The position numbers and the translations under genes are program-made. DNA of 64,000 bases from Salticus scenicus (lineage: Eukaryota > Arthropoda > Arachnida > Araneae > Salticidae), in the NCBI GenBank assembly GCA_963930645.1, contig OZ005650.1, positions 237,227,688-237,291,687 of the forward strand, in the 5' to 3' direction. The notes below the pieces were generated by a model. The model was not told the DNA's origin and did not search any database. It worked only from the letters and a program-made list of their open reading frames with translations. Shown piece by piece: positions 48,131 to 58,995 of this stretch (the first letter of the stretch is position 1; the number at the start of each line of letters is the position of its first letter).

Positions 48131-48744
48131 GTCAGAAATAGCGCTCATAGCATATTGTTACAAGGTATTAAGTCTTATTTTTACAAGGGATAAAATCTAA
48201 AATGGTGACAAAAATTCAAAAGTCGCCAAAGAGAGCTATATTAAGGCGGTACTATGATCATGCTTAGAAACCATGAATACTAATAACCACAAAAAATTAA
48301 TTGTCTCATGCAACAGACGTAGCCGGTCATAGCATATTATAATATTTAGCGTGAAATTGTTATCATTTTTATGGTTGATCGGGGATAAACAAAATAAACA
48401 TAGGAAATAACGTAAAAGCAAATATTATGTGCACCACGTATAGTGTTGTTCATATGTAACTGGGATTCAAATATAAAGGGGATACTTCATTTTTTTTTTC
48501 GATACTATCTATTTCGAAACTGTTATCTAATAAGGACTTAATGCAAGCCTATTGGTAAACCATTGTCTCAGGTAATAGGGACAAGCGCCCGAGTTTTAGC
48601 GGATGACCAAATCGCTACCGAAGGCAGCAGGGATCCGAAGCGAGCTTTTGAGCAATTTTAGTATTTTATTTTATTTTTATAAAGCTATATAGAAAAGAGT
48701 TTCCTTTAAATTTAGTGACCAGCGAAGCGGGCAAAGCCTGCTAG

Positions 48745-49178
48745 TTTAATATATTTATGGGTTTTGGCTGATAAATAAATATGACATTTCAAAAAAAAAA
48801 AAAAAAAAAAAAAAAAACCATAAGTTAAACTAGATTTGGTGTTTCTTAAATTCTAATAACACATGCGATTGTTTATGAAATTATTAGTATTAATATGGAA
48901 AACAAACACTCGGATAAGTAATAATATAGGTGTTGACGAATCTAAAAACTACATAAATGCAATAATATCAGTGTATTTCAAATTTATATCACGCAAATAA
49001 AGTTATTAAAATGTATAAGAATGACTTAAATATGAAAGGATTTACTCATGAACACAATATGTTTTATTTTTAGTAATAGTTACGACAGGTCGTAAAATTT
49101 CTTTCAGACAGCGATTTTGCCATCGTCACCACATTTATCTGCAACCTTGAATAAACGTGCAAACATTTTGGTTTTTTA
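48745..49178. other. A+T-rich unassigned sequence
   Basis: Pure A run at about 48789-48817. No gene. Confidence 0.5.
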
Positions 49179-49331
49179 TCTAAATGTATAAAGCCGAAAG
49201 TTTGTCTTTGTGTCTGTCCAAAATATTATTTTTTTTTTTTCAAAAATTAGCACACTTATTTATCAGGACAGAATTTAGCTAACTCCATACTTTTAGGTCT
49301 ATCGGATAATTGGTTAAAAACGTATTAATTA

Positions 49332-49365
<34 letters not shown>

Positions 49366-49717
49366 ATTGTAACTTTATAATTATTAAAAGAAACTAACAA
49401 ATTCATGGCAATAATAAATAAATAAATAAGTAAATGTAGTTCTTTTATGTCGAAAAAAAAACTGAACTTGGCGACATTTTTTTTTTTTTAAATTTAAATA
49501 ATTAAAATAAAATTCAGGAATATCGTGCTAAAGAAATTGAACAACTTCAGTATAAAACTCGTTGACGAAATCTGAAATTTGGTACCGAAGTAGCTCGGAC
49601 GACTCTCGCCATGATCTTTACTTACACAATTGCTATAGTCATTTTAATTCATCGCGAAAATGATTACAAAAATTTAAAATCTGCCATGGGGCTCCCATGC
49701 TAAAGCTACACAAAAGA
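49179..49717. mobile_element. Probable Helitron-like fragment plus dispersed repeat copy C
   Basis: TCTAAATGTATAAAGCCGAAAG at 49179 followed by TTTGTCTTTGTGTCTGTCC resembles the 5' ends of the elements above. 49512-49717 is the minus-strand copy of the repeat at 2503-2690 and 46085-46260. No CTAG-type end was located. Confidence 0.4.
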
Positions 49718-49866
49718 AATTTTAAGAAATGAATATAGTAACCGGTGCTAGGAATGAAATACAATTTCTGCATGCTTTTACATGGAAGAAAAGATTAAAA
49801 TATAAAGATTAAAATAATTTGCCTTACTAAAGTAAATTCTGTTTTGTGGAAATTTTCATATCCATT

Positions 49867-49901
<35 letters not shown>

Positions 49902-50016
49902 TAAGGTTTATTATTATTATTACTATTTGTTATTTGAAACTTGAAGTGCCTTTTAGTAATCATTGAAAACTAATGAAATGCTCAGAAACTGGAATGTAAA
50001 ATATTAAATAGAAATA
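49718..50016. other. A+T-rich unassigned sequence
   Basis: Pure A run at about 49869-49898. No gene. Confidence 0.5.
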
Positions 50017-51323
50017 GGGGAAGACGGGGTAATAAGAGACAAAAGGGGTAATAAGAGACAAAAAATATTAATAAAATATATACTATTTATCTAAATGAAT
50101 TGAAATAAATGCCTCGTATTAATTTCATTAAATTAACTCTTCTTGATTTTTTAGGTGATTTTTGAACTTAAATTTTTTGTTAAATTGTTTTTTAAAATTT
50201 TCATTAAATCCTTGTCTCTAATAACCCCACACGGGGTAATAAGAGACCAGGCTTGTAACTGTCTAGATATAGCAATGTAAAATCATGTGGGGTAATAAAA
50301 GACATCTGGAAACAATTTTGAATCAGCCAATAGTTTTTAATTTTTATTATTTGAATCCATTCAAAAAATATGTTTTCTCGAAAATTTACTGTCATAAATG
50401 TGTTTGTGAAATTCATTTCTTTTAAACATTAAGTCCTAAATAATATAATATTGTACTTAATGATAGCTCTACATAATCAACATAACCTAGAGATTAACCC
50501 AAAACATCAATATAATTTTCAAAATGGGCATAAAATATTTTACGCATTTTCTAAAGTATAGTCGAAAATAGGGAAAAAAACCGTATCTTTGAAGTGTATA
50601 CAAGCGAACAAAATATTATAAAAAAATTTCTAGTAATTATAAATGAACTTATTTATTATGTAATGAAGTATTAATGGCTAAATACTAACTTATACACATT
50701 CTAAACATAAATTTACATAATCGTAACAACTAAAATATGGTCTAGCCTAATGAGTAAAACTGCTTTTTGATTTAAAGTGAAAAAAAAAATAATTCTCTTG
50801 GTAAACTTAGACTAGGCCTAACGCTAGGTAAACTCTTCGCAAACTAGTCAGGCAGAATTAACAGGAACTACAATGGGGGAGACACAGGAATTAACAGTGG
50901 GGGAAATAATAGACTCATGTCTCTTATTACCCCCACAAAGAATAAAAATGAGGTAATAAGAAACATGCCTAGAACATGTAAATAAAGATTGTTTTCAAGA
51001 TTTTAAAAAATTGTACATCAAAAGTCATAGTCTTGGTCAAAAGGTTACACATTAATAAATTCCAAACATCTTACCTACAAAGAAAAATAAAGAAAAATTT
51101 AGAAAAAGTCACGAACTTTTAGGGTAAGTTCAAAGTGAAGGTTTTTTTTCGTCGTATAAAACGAATTCAAAAGTTGTTATAAACTTCTCAATAAGTGTAT
51201 TGTAGTAAAGAATACACATGATACTTGATATTACATACTTTTAAAGTTGTCTAAGTATATTTTTTGGTGGGTTTTTTGACTGTGTCTCTAATAACCCCTG
51301 TCTCTTATTACCCCGGCTTCCCC
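50017..51323. mobile_element. 1.3-kb TIR element with repeated GGGGTAATAAGAGAC
   Basis: Flanked by TA (50015-50016 and 51324-51325). Ends are GGGGAAGACGGGGTAATAAG and its near-perfect complement CTTATTACCCCGGCTTCCCC. The 15-nt motif occurs at 50026, 50045, 50214 (inverted), 50233, 50289 (one change), 50919 (inverted), 51284 (inverted, one change) and 51300 (inverted), with two weaker copies near 50898 and 50951. The interior is A+T-rich and encodes no transposase. Tc1/mariner-like mobilisation is suggested by TA only. Confidence 0.8.
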
Positions 51324-52229
51324 TAATTCGAAGTTTACATTTGTTACTGATTGATTAATTAATTTATCAATATGATTATGAATTCAGCAGCATTATTTAA
51401 TTTAAGCACACTAATTTAGTAAATAAAATTTTTAAATTTAAATATAACCATTTTTTTCATGAGAAACATAAAACATGTAATATTTTTGTACCTTGTTTCT
51501 TAATTATTATGGGAGGACAATTTTTAAGGTCAAAAGACGTATAAAAAGGATATATATCTGTGAAGCTCTACACGTGTATTGGTTTTATTTACTTTCTCAA
51601 ATAAATTTAATAATTAAATATCATATTTTCAATAGTTAAAATTTCTATAAAAATGTATAACGAAATCCTAAATTATATTTTATATTTAAACACATTTATC
51701 TCTCTATAAGTAAGTATCTTAATTTTAATAATACTTTATCAGTTAATTTACTAAATAAATCCTTAACAATTAAAACGTTTCTTTAAAATTTATGATTTAT
51801 TCCTATTAATCAAAATGCATTATTTTTAAAATAAAAGGTTTTTTCATTATTTCTACCGTGCAAAACAAAATCGTTATATAAAAAGAAACTCTTCTCAATT
51901 ATTAGCCGTTGCTTATTATAGAAATTACAATTCATTCTTTTAAATTGCGCAAGTTTATTTATTATAGCTAAATTTTGCAATAAATGTCCGTTATAACATT
52001 ATTAAAGGGTTATTTATACTTCTAAATTATAGGATGTGTTAATAATCAGTCTTTCTGTGTATTAGGAAGCAGACGATTTTGGTGGCGTGACAACTGGCAT
52101 AAAATTTATAAAAATTCAGAAGTAGAATATCGGCTCTGACTTTCATTGACAATGCTAGACTCATTAAACTAATTTCCTTGACACTGACAGCTATAATTCT
52201 TCGAAAATATTAATTCCTTCTGCTTTTAG
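51324..52229. other. Unassigned sequence with 70-bp repeat copy
   Basis: 51581-51650 is the second copy of the segment at 2891-2960. Otherwise no feature. Confidence 0.5.
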
Positions 52230-52680
52230 GTTGAGTTTGAGTTTGAGGGAGTTTTACATCGCACTTGTGCTACGATATGATCAATTGACGACGGTCTGGG
52301 AATCACGATTAAGAGTGTTATTCACCAATAATTTCGACTCCCGGTTGAACACAAAAATTTGAAAAGCGCATAAATGCGGGGTGAAAATTTTCAGCAAATT
52401 TTGACATGTTGTTCGTGCCATCTAGCGGTACACATTTTTTTCAAAATTTTTACATGAAATTAACCAATCAAAAATTATATGAAATCCTAGACGCTAGATG
52501 ACAGAAACAGCATGCCAGATTTTGCTGGAAAGTTGTACCCTGCCTTCAGACGCTTTTCAAGTTTTTGTGTTGAACCAGGAGTCGAAGATGATGGTGAATA
52601 CGGCCATAAGAGTGATCCGGAGACTTGCCATCACAACGTTGATCCCTCTCCTGCTTCGGTAACCTCCAGCCTTCTGCTTC
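52230..52680 (-). mobile_element. SINE copy interrupted by a MITE
   Basis: Minus-strand copy of the SINE at 22953-23274. The 3' half GTTTTACATCGCACTTGTGC ... GACGACGGTCTGGGAATCAC lies at 52251-52317. It continues after the insertion with AAGAGTGATCCGGAGACTTGCC at 52609-52630 and CTTCGGTAACCTCCAG. The tRNA-derived head is not recognisable. Confidence 0.75.
52318..52606. mobile_element. ~285-bp MITE nested in the SINE
   Basis: Inverted ends: TTATTCACCAATAATTTCGA and, complemented at the right, TATTCACCATCATCTTCGA; both continue with a GACTCCYGGTTSAACACAAA block and CTTGAAAAGCG-type sequence. An 8-bp direct repeat TAAGAGTG at 52310-52317 and 52607-52614 brackets the insertion; alternatively TA at 52319 and 52599 does. 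It has two inverted GCCATCTAGCG-like motifs inside and no coding capacity. Confidence 0.75.
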
Positions 52681-53446
52681 TAGAATAATGACGCAGTTTT
52701 TTTCCCTTTAACATTTATATATCAAACCAGTTACCTCGTAAGGTTAGAGGAAGATTTAGCAAGAAGTTCGCAAATCGGAGTTGCGAGGAATCTTAGTTCA
52801 GTTAAGTGTCACTACTCTACTTAAGAAGGTATTTTACGAGTTTTAGGTAAAAATTTCAGATTTTTCGAAAGATAGCAGGTAGGAAGAAATTGAATAAGTT
52901 TTTCGGAAGGCAGGTTACGTAGGAAATACAAATAAGTGTTCCAAAGTATAAAAAGCAGGTTAAAAATATACTCGGGAAGTTTTTGGAAGGGAGAGGAGAT
53001 AGAGTCAAATGCCGTTCAAATTATAAAGAAGTATAGTAAAGCTTCACGCCGTTATGTTGCTGAAAGTGCATGGGTAATATCAAGTTTATTATATTAATTA
53101 TTTGCAAATTTATTATATTTGCATCGAAGTTATAGATTATTTATATTTTATTATACGTTTAAGGAGTAGCCTCATCCTTCCCTCGTTGAAGAGTTTTAAT
53201 TAAATATTTATTAAGTTGAACATTTACGTTTCAGTGTTTATTTCTTGCACATACAACAGGTGTAATTATGAATTACGACGACGCAAAATCATCATAAGGG
53301 CGTCACAATTCGTAATAACCTCACTGCGCAGAGCAATAACATTTTAAGCCGAAGTTACAGGTTTTATTCCTCGCTTTATGGTAGAATGATGAATTCCGAA
53401 ATTCCGAAATTTTCTTTTGTTGAATTAATTTTAAACAGTGCCAATA
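52681..53446. other. Unassigned sequence, possibly a retroelement relic
   Basis: Less A+T-rich than its neighbours, with a retroelement-like look near 53220-53320 (TTTATTTCTTGCACATACAA), but no LTR partner or coding region was found. Confidence 0.35.
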
Positions 53447-54310
53447 CAGGGTGGTCCGAAAAACATGATAGAAAGTACTTTAAGTTCCTGATTTCAAATG
53501 TACTGATATAAGTACTCTTCCATATTGTAATTGCACATATATTGACATTTAAGGTGAATGCTTGATTACCAGAAATAATGAATAACCAATATGGAATCAC
53601 TGACCTTGGAAGAGCGATTATTTATCGTAAGAATATTTTTTGAGGTGCCATTGAGGTACGGAGAATCCTCATCTCAGTGTCGTCTCACGTCTGTATCTAC
53701 AAAGGGTCACGGCGTGGTGTGCCATATCGTCGAAGCGGATGAGTGGTCCGATATTCATTGGCGGTATGGTCACGGGAGTGAAGTATCGAGAGTTTCTAGA
53801 GCGTCACTTTGACCCTGAAGCGGGCTGTCTCAACATGACACGCCAGTACTGGTTCATGCAAGATGGGGCTCGTCCCCATAGAACTTCTGATGTCTTCATG
53901 TGGCTTAAAACGACGTTCAGTGAGCGTTTGATTGCATTATATGCAGAAAAATTCACGGGGCACGGGATAGAGGGGTCCCCATACAATCCGGACCTAAATC
54001 CATGCGACTTCTTCTTATGGGTTTACACCAAGGACAGAATCTATAGGAATTCTCTGATTCACTTGAGGGCCTGAAATCGACCATCAGAATTGAGATTGAT
54101 GCACTTGATTCCGAAACACTCCAGCGCTTTGTAACAGAGTTTCGGAACTGGCTTTATAACACTATAGTCGGGGACGGTAGGCATTTCGAGCACCTTGTAT
54201 ATTAAATGTCATTCATATCCTTATTCAATAACATAGGTTTCATTTTCTTGCATATTTTATTTTTTCCACAACGATCGCTTACTTTCTATGATGTTTTTCG
54301 GACCACCCTG
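53447..54310 (+). mobile_element. mariner-like element, internally deleted
   Basis: An 864-bp element flanked by TA (53445-53446 and 54311-54312). The ends CAGGGTGGTCCGAAAAACAT and ATGTTTTTCGGACCACCCTG are inverted, about 30 bp in all (one change inside). It contains a damaged transposase lacking most of its DNA-binding region. Confidence 0.9.
53591..54205 (+). pseudogene. IS630/Tc1/mariner-superfamily transposase, deleted and frameshifted
   Basis: The ATG at 53591 gives MESLTLEERLFIVRIFFEV, an N-terminal start that soon meets a deletion junction near 53685. The catalytic domain then reads in another frame: MSGPIFIGGMVTGVKYREFL (53739 on), YWFMQDGARPHR with one catalytic Asp, and SPYNPDLNPCDFFLWV with another. 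There are 47 residues between these two aspartates, longer than the 34 of mariner. A frameshift near 54065 moves the C-terminal part (DALDSETLQRFVTEFRNWL, DGRHFEHLVY) to a third frame, ending at 54205. The first catalytic Asp region is missing or disrupted. Not functional. Confidence 0.85.
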
Positions 54311-54684
54311 TAAGAAAAGTTTTATTTATTGTTTTTCTGTTAAAATTAATGTAGAAATTTAAGTATTTAAAAGACAACACTCTATGAGTATAATTCCATA
54401 TATATACATAATTATTATATGAAACATATATAAATATAAGTAGAATTTCAAGTCATTTTTTGTTTAACGGGTTCTTCTAAAGTATCAGATTTCCAATATA
54501 ACTAACAGTAATTATAATTATACTACGAAAAATACATCACGATACACGATAATGTATAAAATAAAACAAGTTAATCCACCCAATATTTAATATACTTCTT
54601 TATTTTGTAAAAATGCAGTAAAAAAATTAAAAATATTAAAATTGTGAACATGTACTTCCATGCTACACGATAGCGTTGTCAAAA

Positions 54685-54720
<36 letters not shown>

Positions 54721-55081
54721 ATGAAAACATTTCATTCTTTTTATATATTTTTTTATTTTAGCTTTATCAAAATTCTGTTCTAGTTTCTACACACTGTAAA
54801 AAATTTCTGCTAAAAAATAGAAAATTTTTGTAACATTCCAACGGGAAATTTCTGTTTTCTAAAGTTACAAAAATTTATTTTAAGGTTACATCTCAATCTA
54901 TCAAGAGACACATTTTATATGTAAAGATGCAAATTTACCTGTTGTGTACATGTTTTTTCTGTTTTGCATACAAAAAACTTGGAGCGATAGCTGCAATACA
55001 TATATTCGTGTAGAACAGGATTTCGCATTCATATAATATAATGATGATTTTTCATAATTGGATGATTTTTCCTTTTAAGAA

Positions 55082-55117
<36 letters not shown>

Positions 55118-55137
55118 AAGTCTGTTACAAGATAGTC
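54311..55137. other. A+T-rich unassigned sequence
   Basis: Pure A run at about 54689-54719 and TA run at about 55087-55116. No gene. Confidence 0.5.
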
Positions 55138-55142
55138 TGTTA

Positions 55143-55285
55143 CAAGAAGGTCAGAAATATTGACCCTGCATAAAATTGAATTTTCTGAACGTCAAATAAG
55201 TTCAAGTGTAATTGTGAGCCAGAAAGCTGTGCCTCCAGCTATTAGTAAATTTAAAATTTCGCGAAAATTTGTGGACCTTAAAAGT
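55143..55285 (+). pseudogene. Second, inverted copy of Tc1 N-terminus
   Basis: The plus-strand frame reads FSERQISSSVIVSQKAVPPA and ISKFKISRKFVDLKSR, the same domain start as the minus-strand fragment but diverged. It is open throughout. It stops where the inverted copy begins. Confidence 0.7.
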
Positions 55286-55648
55286 CGTTTCTTTTTCATA
55301 CTTGCAGTAAGTTGAAGTTTCCTTGCAGTTTCATGGGACGATAAACCAAAATATTTGGCCAAACGTCTTAAAATAATACTAAAACTGACATTAGTGCCTT
55401 TTGCAGCCAGATAATATCTAATCGTATTGCATGAGGTTCTTGGATCTCATACGACCATCCTTGTTATCACATGATCATCACGTGCACTCGTTTTCTCTAG
55501 GGCGACCGCTTCTCTTAAGGTCCACAAATTTTCCCGAAATTTTAAATTTACTAATAGTTTGATGCACAGATGTTTTGCTCAGTTTTACCCTCGAACTTAT
55601 TTGACGTTCAGAAAATCTAATTTTATGTAGGGTCAATATTTCTGACCT
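55286..55648 (-). pseudogene. Tc1-like transposase DNA-binding domain
   Basis: Minus-strand translation gives FSERQISSRVKLSKTSVHQT (first helix-turn-helix), KFVDLKRSGRPRENE (basic GRPR hook), then after a frameshift near 55485 DDHVITRMVV, a stop, and TIRYYLAAKGTNVSFSIILR (second helix-turn-helix), ending RKLQLTASMKKKRL. These are the bipartite DNA-binding elements of Tc1-family transposases. The catalytic domain is absent. No start codon is preserved. Confidence 0.82.
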
Positions 55649-55659
55649 TTTTGTAACAG

Positions 55660-56325
55660 TAAGTGAAGGCTTTTAACCTATTACAAAACTTACACAACTA
55701 CACTGTCTACGACAAAATCCAATAAATAACTGGCAATAAACGTGCCAGGCAAGCAAATGATGCAATGTGTTAAAATACTGAAAATCAGCTACTGATCTTA
55801 AACTTTTGAAAGTGAGTGTATATATGTAAATAATTATGTAGAAAATAAGATTACCATTTATAAGTACAGATATAAAATTCATATATACGTGTACTGCTCT
55901 AGCTAAAACCTCGGAAGATAAAAAGCAAAATTAACATTAAAAAAAGTTCTTTAATAAACCAAATTTCATAATTTAACATGATAGTGTAATTAAACATATT
56001 TAAGGTTTTTAATTTCTGATATTTACCTGACAATAAGTACAAAACTTTGAATAAACACCATAAAATACAATAAACTCGCACCAATTATTTCGAGTTCGAA
56101 GAAAACAGGACCCTTCTACGTTGCCGCTTTGATTACAGCACTTGTGCCTACATTGTTCGTCTGACGAAGGGTCCTGTTTCATTTCAACCCGAAACAACTG
56201 TTACGTGTTTATTGCATTTTATGACGTTTATTACTTATTACTTAGTTTTGTACTTATTACTTTAAAACGCCGGTACTGTGGTGCTTTCTTATTATTAATC
56301 TGACACTTTTTATCTTCATCTTAAC

Positions 56326-56358
<33 letters not shown>

Positions 56359-57059
56359 TTTTTCACATTAAATATGACAGTAGGTTCATGCAATGTCAGA
56401 ATCTTGCACGGGTTTAGCGCTGCATCCCTAGTTTTAATTTTAGAACCATGTACAATAAAACATATCTTTCTGTGAAGGGATTATTACCACCTCACCTGAT
56501 GACTATTCAGAGTTTACATGAATAAAGTAATGTTTCTTTGGTAGATTGTAGTATGTATTTGGGTAGTAATTTAGTCAGTTTCTAAGCCTAACTTTAAAAT
56601 ATTCTGCTATTTTGCTTTTTTTTCCCCCCCAAGTATTATTTTATCAAGAATGATAAATTTTAAATTAATATGCATGAAAAAAAATCTAATAAGTAATAAT
56701 TTACATTTATTATTATTATTATTTTAATAGAAAATAAGATAAGAATTTATAAGTACCTACGTAAAATTCATATATACGTGAACTTTTTTAACTAGAACCT
56801 ATGAATATATATATATCAGAAACAGTATATATTGTAAGTTTTATATTTTATGTAAACTGCGTTATTTATAAGTTATAAATATGTAAAACAAAATCTATTA
56901 AAATAAATAAATAAATATATAAATTCTAGTTCTCTTGTCGTTTGGAACGAATTGATACGCGCATTAAACATTTATAAACTAAGAAATTTTGTTTATGGAA
57001 ACTAATCTAGATAACAGAACGCATGCAATCCAGACTGCAAACATAAAATTTATAACTTC

Positions 57060-57100
<41 letters not shown>

Positions 57101-58452
57101 TCTAAAACCACTTTTACTTTCTAATCTTATAATCTTATTTGAGAGTGAAACGGAAAAGTTTATTTATGTTTAATGAAGAAGCAAAAGCTATAAAACCGAG
57201 ATGTTCGTTTAATAGAGAATTCATAAGGGGAAAAAAGTTTATCAAAAGGGTTTAAAAGATATAATATGAGTAAATTGAATTTTTCGGTAATATAAAGCGA
57301 GATCGGGTTTAATATCAGAAGGATATCTCTAAAATTACATATTTTCGTAAACTAAAAAGAATTTTTTATTTATTTATTTTAGATAAAATCATATCTCTGT
57401 AATTTTATATGATTGCTAAAAATGAAATATGTCTGCCTAAAATCTATTAATAAAAATAAATAAATAAATAAATAAATAAAAGAAAAAATTCTTAAAATTA
57501 TTTTAAAAGTTTTCATTTTTATATTTGTAAAATTACGCATGGAAACTTACAAATTTAATACATACACACACGCACACACACATTATATATATATATATAT
57601 ATATATATCACATTTTTGTAAATAATAACGGTGAAAAATTATGAATGCAAAATTTTGCATGACTAAATGAAACCTCTTAAAGCAAAGTATTAAAAATATT
57701 ATTTAATGAAAATAAATTATTAATTTCTTGTATACAATACAAGTAAGCTATGAAACGTGGCCCGAAAAGTTATAGACCAAACAATTTCTTCTAAACCATA
57801 CTTCATATGTTTCATCTTCCATTATTCCTTAAATTTTTAATTTAAAAGTTCATATACTAAAAAACAGCATTAAAAGCCGTAAAAAACGAAAGAAATTCAT
57901 TCAAGATTATTAAGTAATGTTTCAGTTTGAACAAACTAATTAGATTTAAAAATAAATAAATATTAATAAATATTTACCATATCTCATGAATGATGACTGT
58001 ATTTTATAAATGTGAATAATCTGATACAATTTTGAAAAAAAAACAAACAAACAAACATATAAATTAACTTTATGATTTATTAAAATTTAACCACTGTACT
58101 TCATCTTACTGGCTCCTAGATAGAGGAAAAGCACCCGTCTCGCATGCGTAGAAAACTACCTAAACTTCACTGTATTTATCTGTTTATTCCTCTTTTGGCG
58201 AGTTTTATTAATAAGGAAAGAGCACGTTTGTTTACAAATTATTCCGTCGTCAGTTCGCAAGTTATAATCGTATTATAATCATACATGTAATTCAGAAAAT
58301 AAAATCATGCATAAAATTCAGGTTATTTTTTTATGTTACATACTATACATTACTAACAATAAATTTTCAATCGTCATTTGACCTTTTAGTATCAAGATAA
58401 AAAACGTTTTTGTTTACAATTTTTCTTTTGTAATTATTTACAGAATTATCGT
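55660..58452. other. A+T-rich unassigned sequence
   Basis: Holds a 14-bp inverted repeat AAACAGGACCCTTC (56102-56115 with 56166-56179), A runs near 56329-56356 and 57062-57098, and CA/TA tracts at about 57563-57608. No gene supported. Confidence 0.5.
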
Positions 58453-58995
58453 GTTGTTGTTGTTGTTGCTAGTCCCCATCTGTCAGAAAAGCTAAACAAA
58501 GTCTATGACTCCAGCAACTCTGATCAAATCAAGAACATAGAGCGGATCTTCGTAGAGATCCCCTTTAGTTAGGTTAAGGCAGTGGGGGATATGGTTAGGC
58601 GTACCCTGTCAAGTAGCAGACTTAGAGCAAGTATGGAAAACATTTACTCTATCGCTGAATGTCATAGACCTCAGATGACCACTGCGAAAACGAGAAATAA
58701 CTGTTTGCTCTTGTCTGCTGCACTGGAGGGACAAGGAACCACCAGGGCGATTACCCTGATACCAGTGATGAGCAGGAGGGACAGTAGGACCACGTAGTTT
58801 GATAAAGCTGGAATACAATTCTGAAAAAGTCAGAGACGCCTGAGAAATCAAGGATAGATCTGCGCCATTTTTAGCAAGGGAGTCTGCAGTCTCATTACCA
58901 GCAATGTCTACATGGGAAGGTCTCCACTGCAAGTGAACAGAATTATCGTTCTTCATATTAGCACATTCAGTAACTGTTTTCATAGTAACCACTTC
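58453..58995 (-). mobile_element. Non-LTR retrotransposon (LINE) 3' fragment
   Basis: Minus-strand fragment of the C-terminal end of a LINE: RNase H domain, Cys-containing tail and a (CAA)n 3' terminus at 58454-58470, typical of I/Jockey-type elements with microsatellite tails. It is 5'-truncated at about 58995, as is usual for target-primed retroposition. Confidence 0.85.
58500..58992 (-). pseudogene. LINE ORF2 C-terminus with RNase H domain
   Basis: Minus strand from 58992: SVHLQWRPSHVDIAGNETAD carries the HV-D-GNE-AD signature of the RNase H C-terminal active site, followed by SLAKNGADL. A Cys-rich segment (FHTCSK) follows and a stop at 58609-58611. A frameshift near 58600 lets the end continue: LTKGDLYEDPLYVLDLIRVA (about 58575-58510) to the natural stop near 58490. 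No reverse transcriptase domain remains. Confidence 0.85.

Larger units (their letters stand above)
44795..48744 (+). mobile_element. Helitron/Helentron-like element, outer
   Basis: The 5' end TCTATATATATAAAAATGAA at 44795 follows an A. The 3' end GCGAAGCGGGCAAAGCCTGCTAG at 48722-48744 precedes a T, giving the expected A^T insertion. The 3' terminus forms a hairpin (AGCGGGC/GCCTGCT, loop AAA, one G-T pair) next to CTAG. The 5' region has the CGAGAACGGCTGAACGGAT-type subterminal motif. No Rep/helicase is encoded, so it is non-autonomous. A second element in opposite orientation sits inside. Whether both ends belong to one insertion is likely but not proven. Confidence 0.65.
55138..55659. mobile_element. 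Foldback Tc1-like remnant, head-to-head N-termini
   Basis: Arms of ~145 bp (55138-55281 and 55513-55659) are inverted copies beginning CTGTTACAAGAAGGTCAGAA on the left. The right half, read on the minus strand, continues past the arm into the middle of a Tc1 DNA-binding domain. The left arm keeps only the first helix-turn-helix. The join lies just after a MKKKRL-type segment. Confidence 0.8.
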
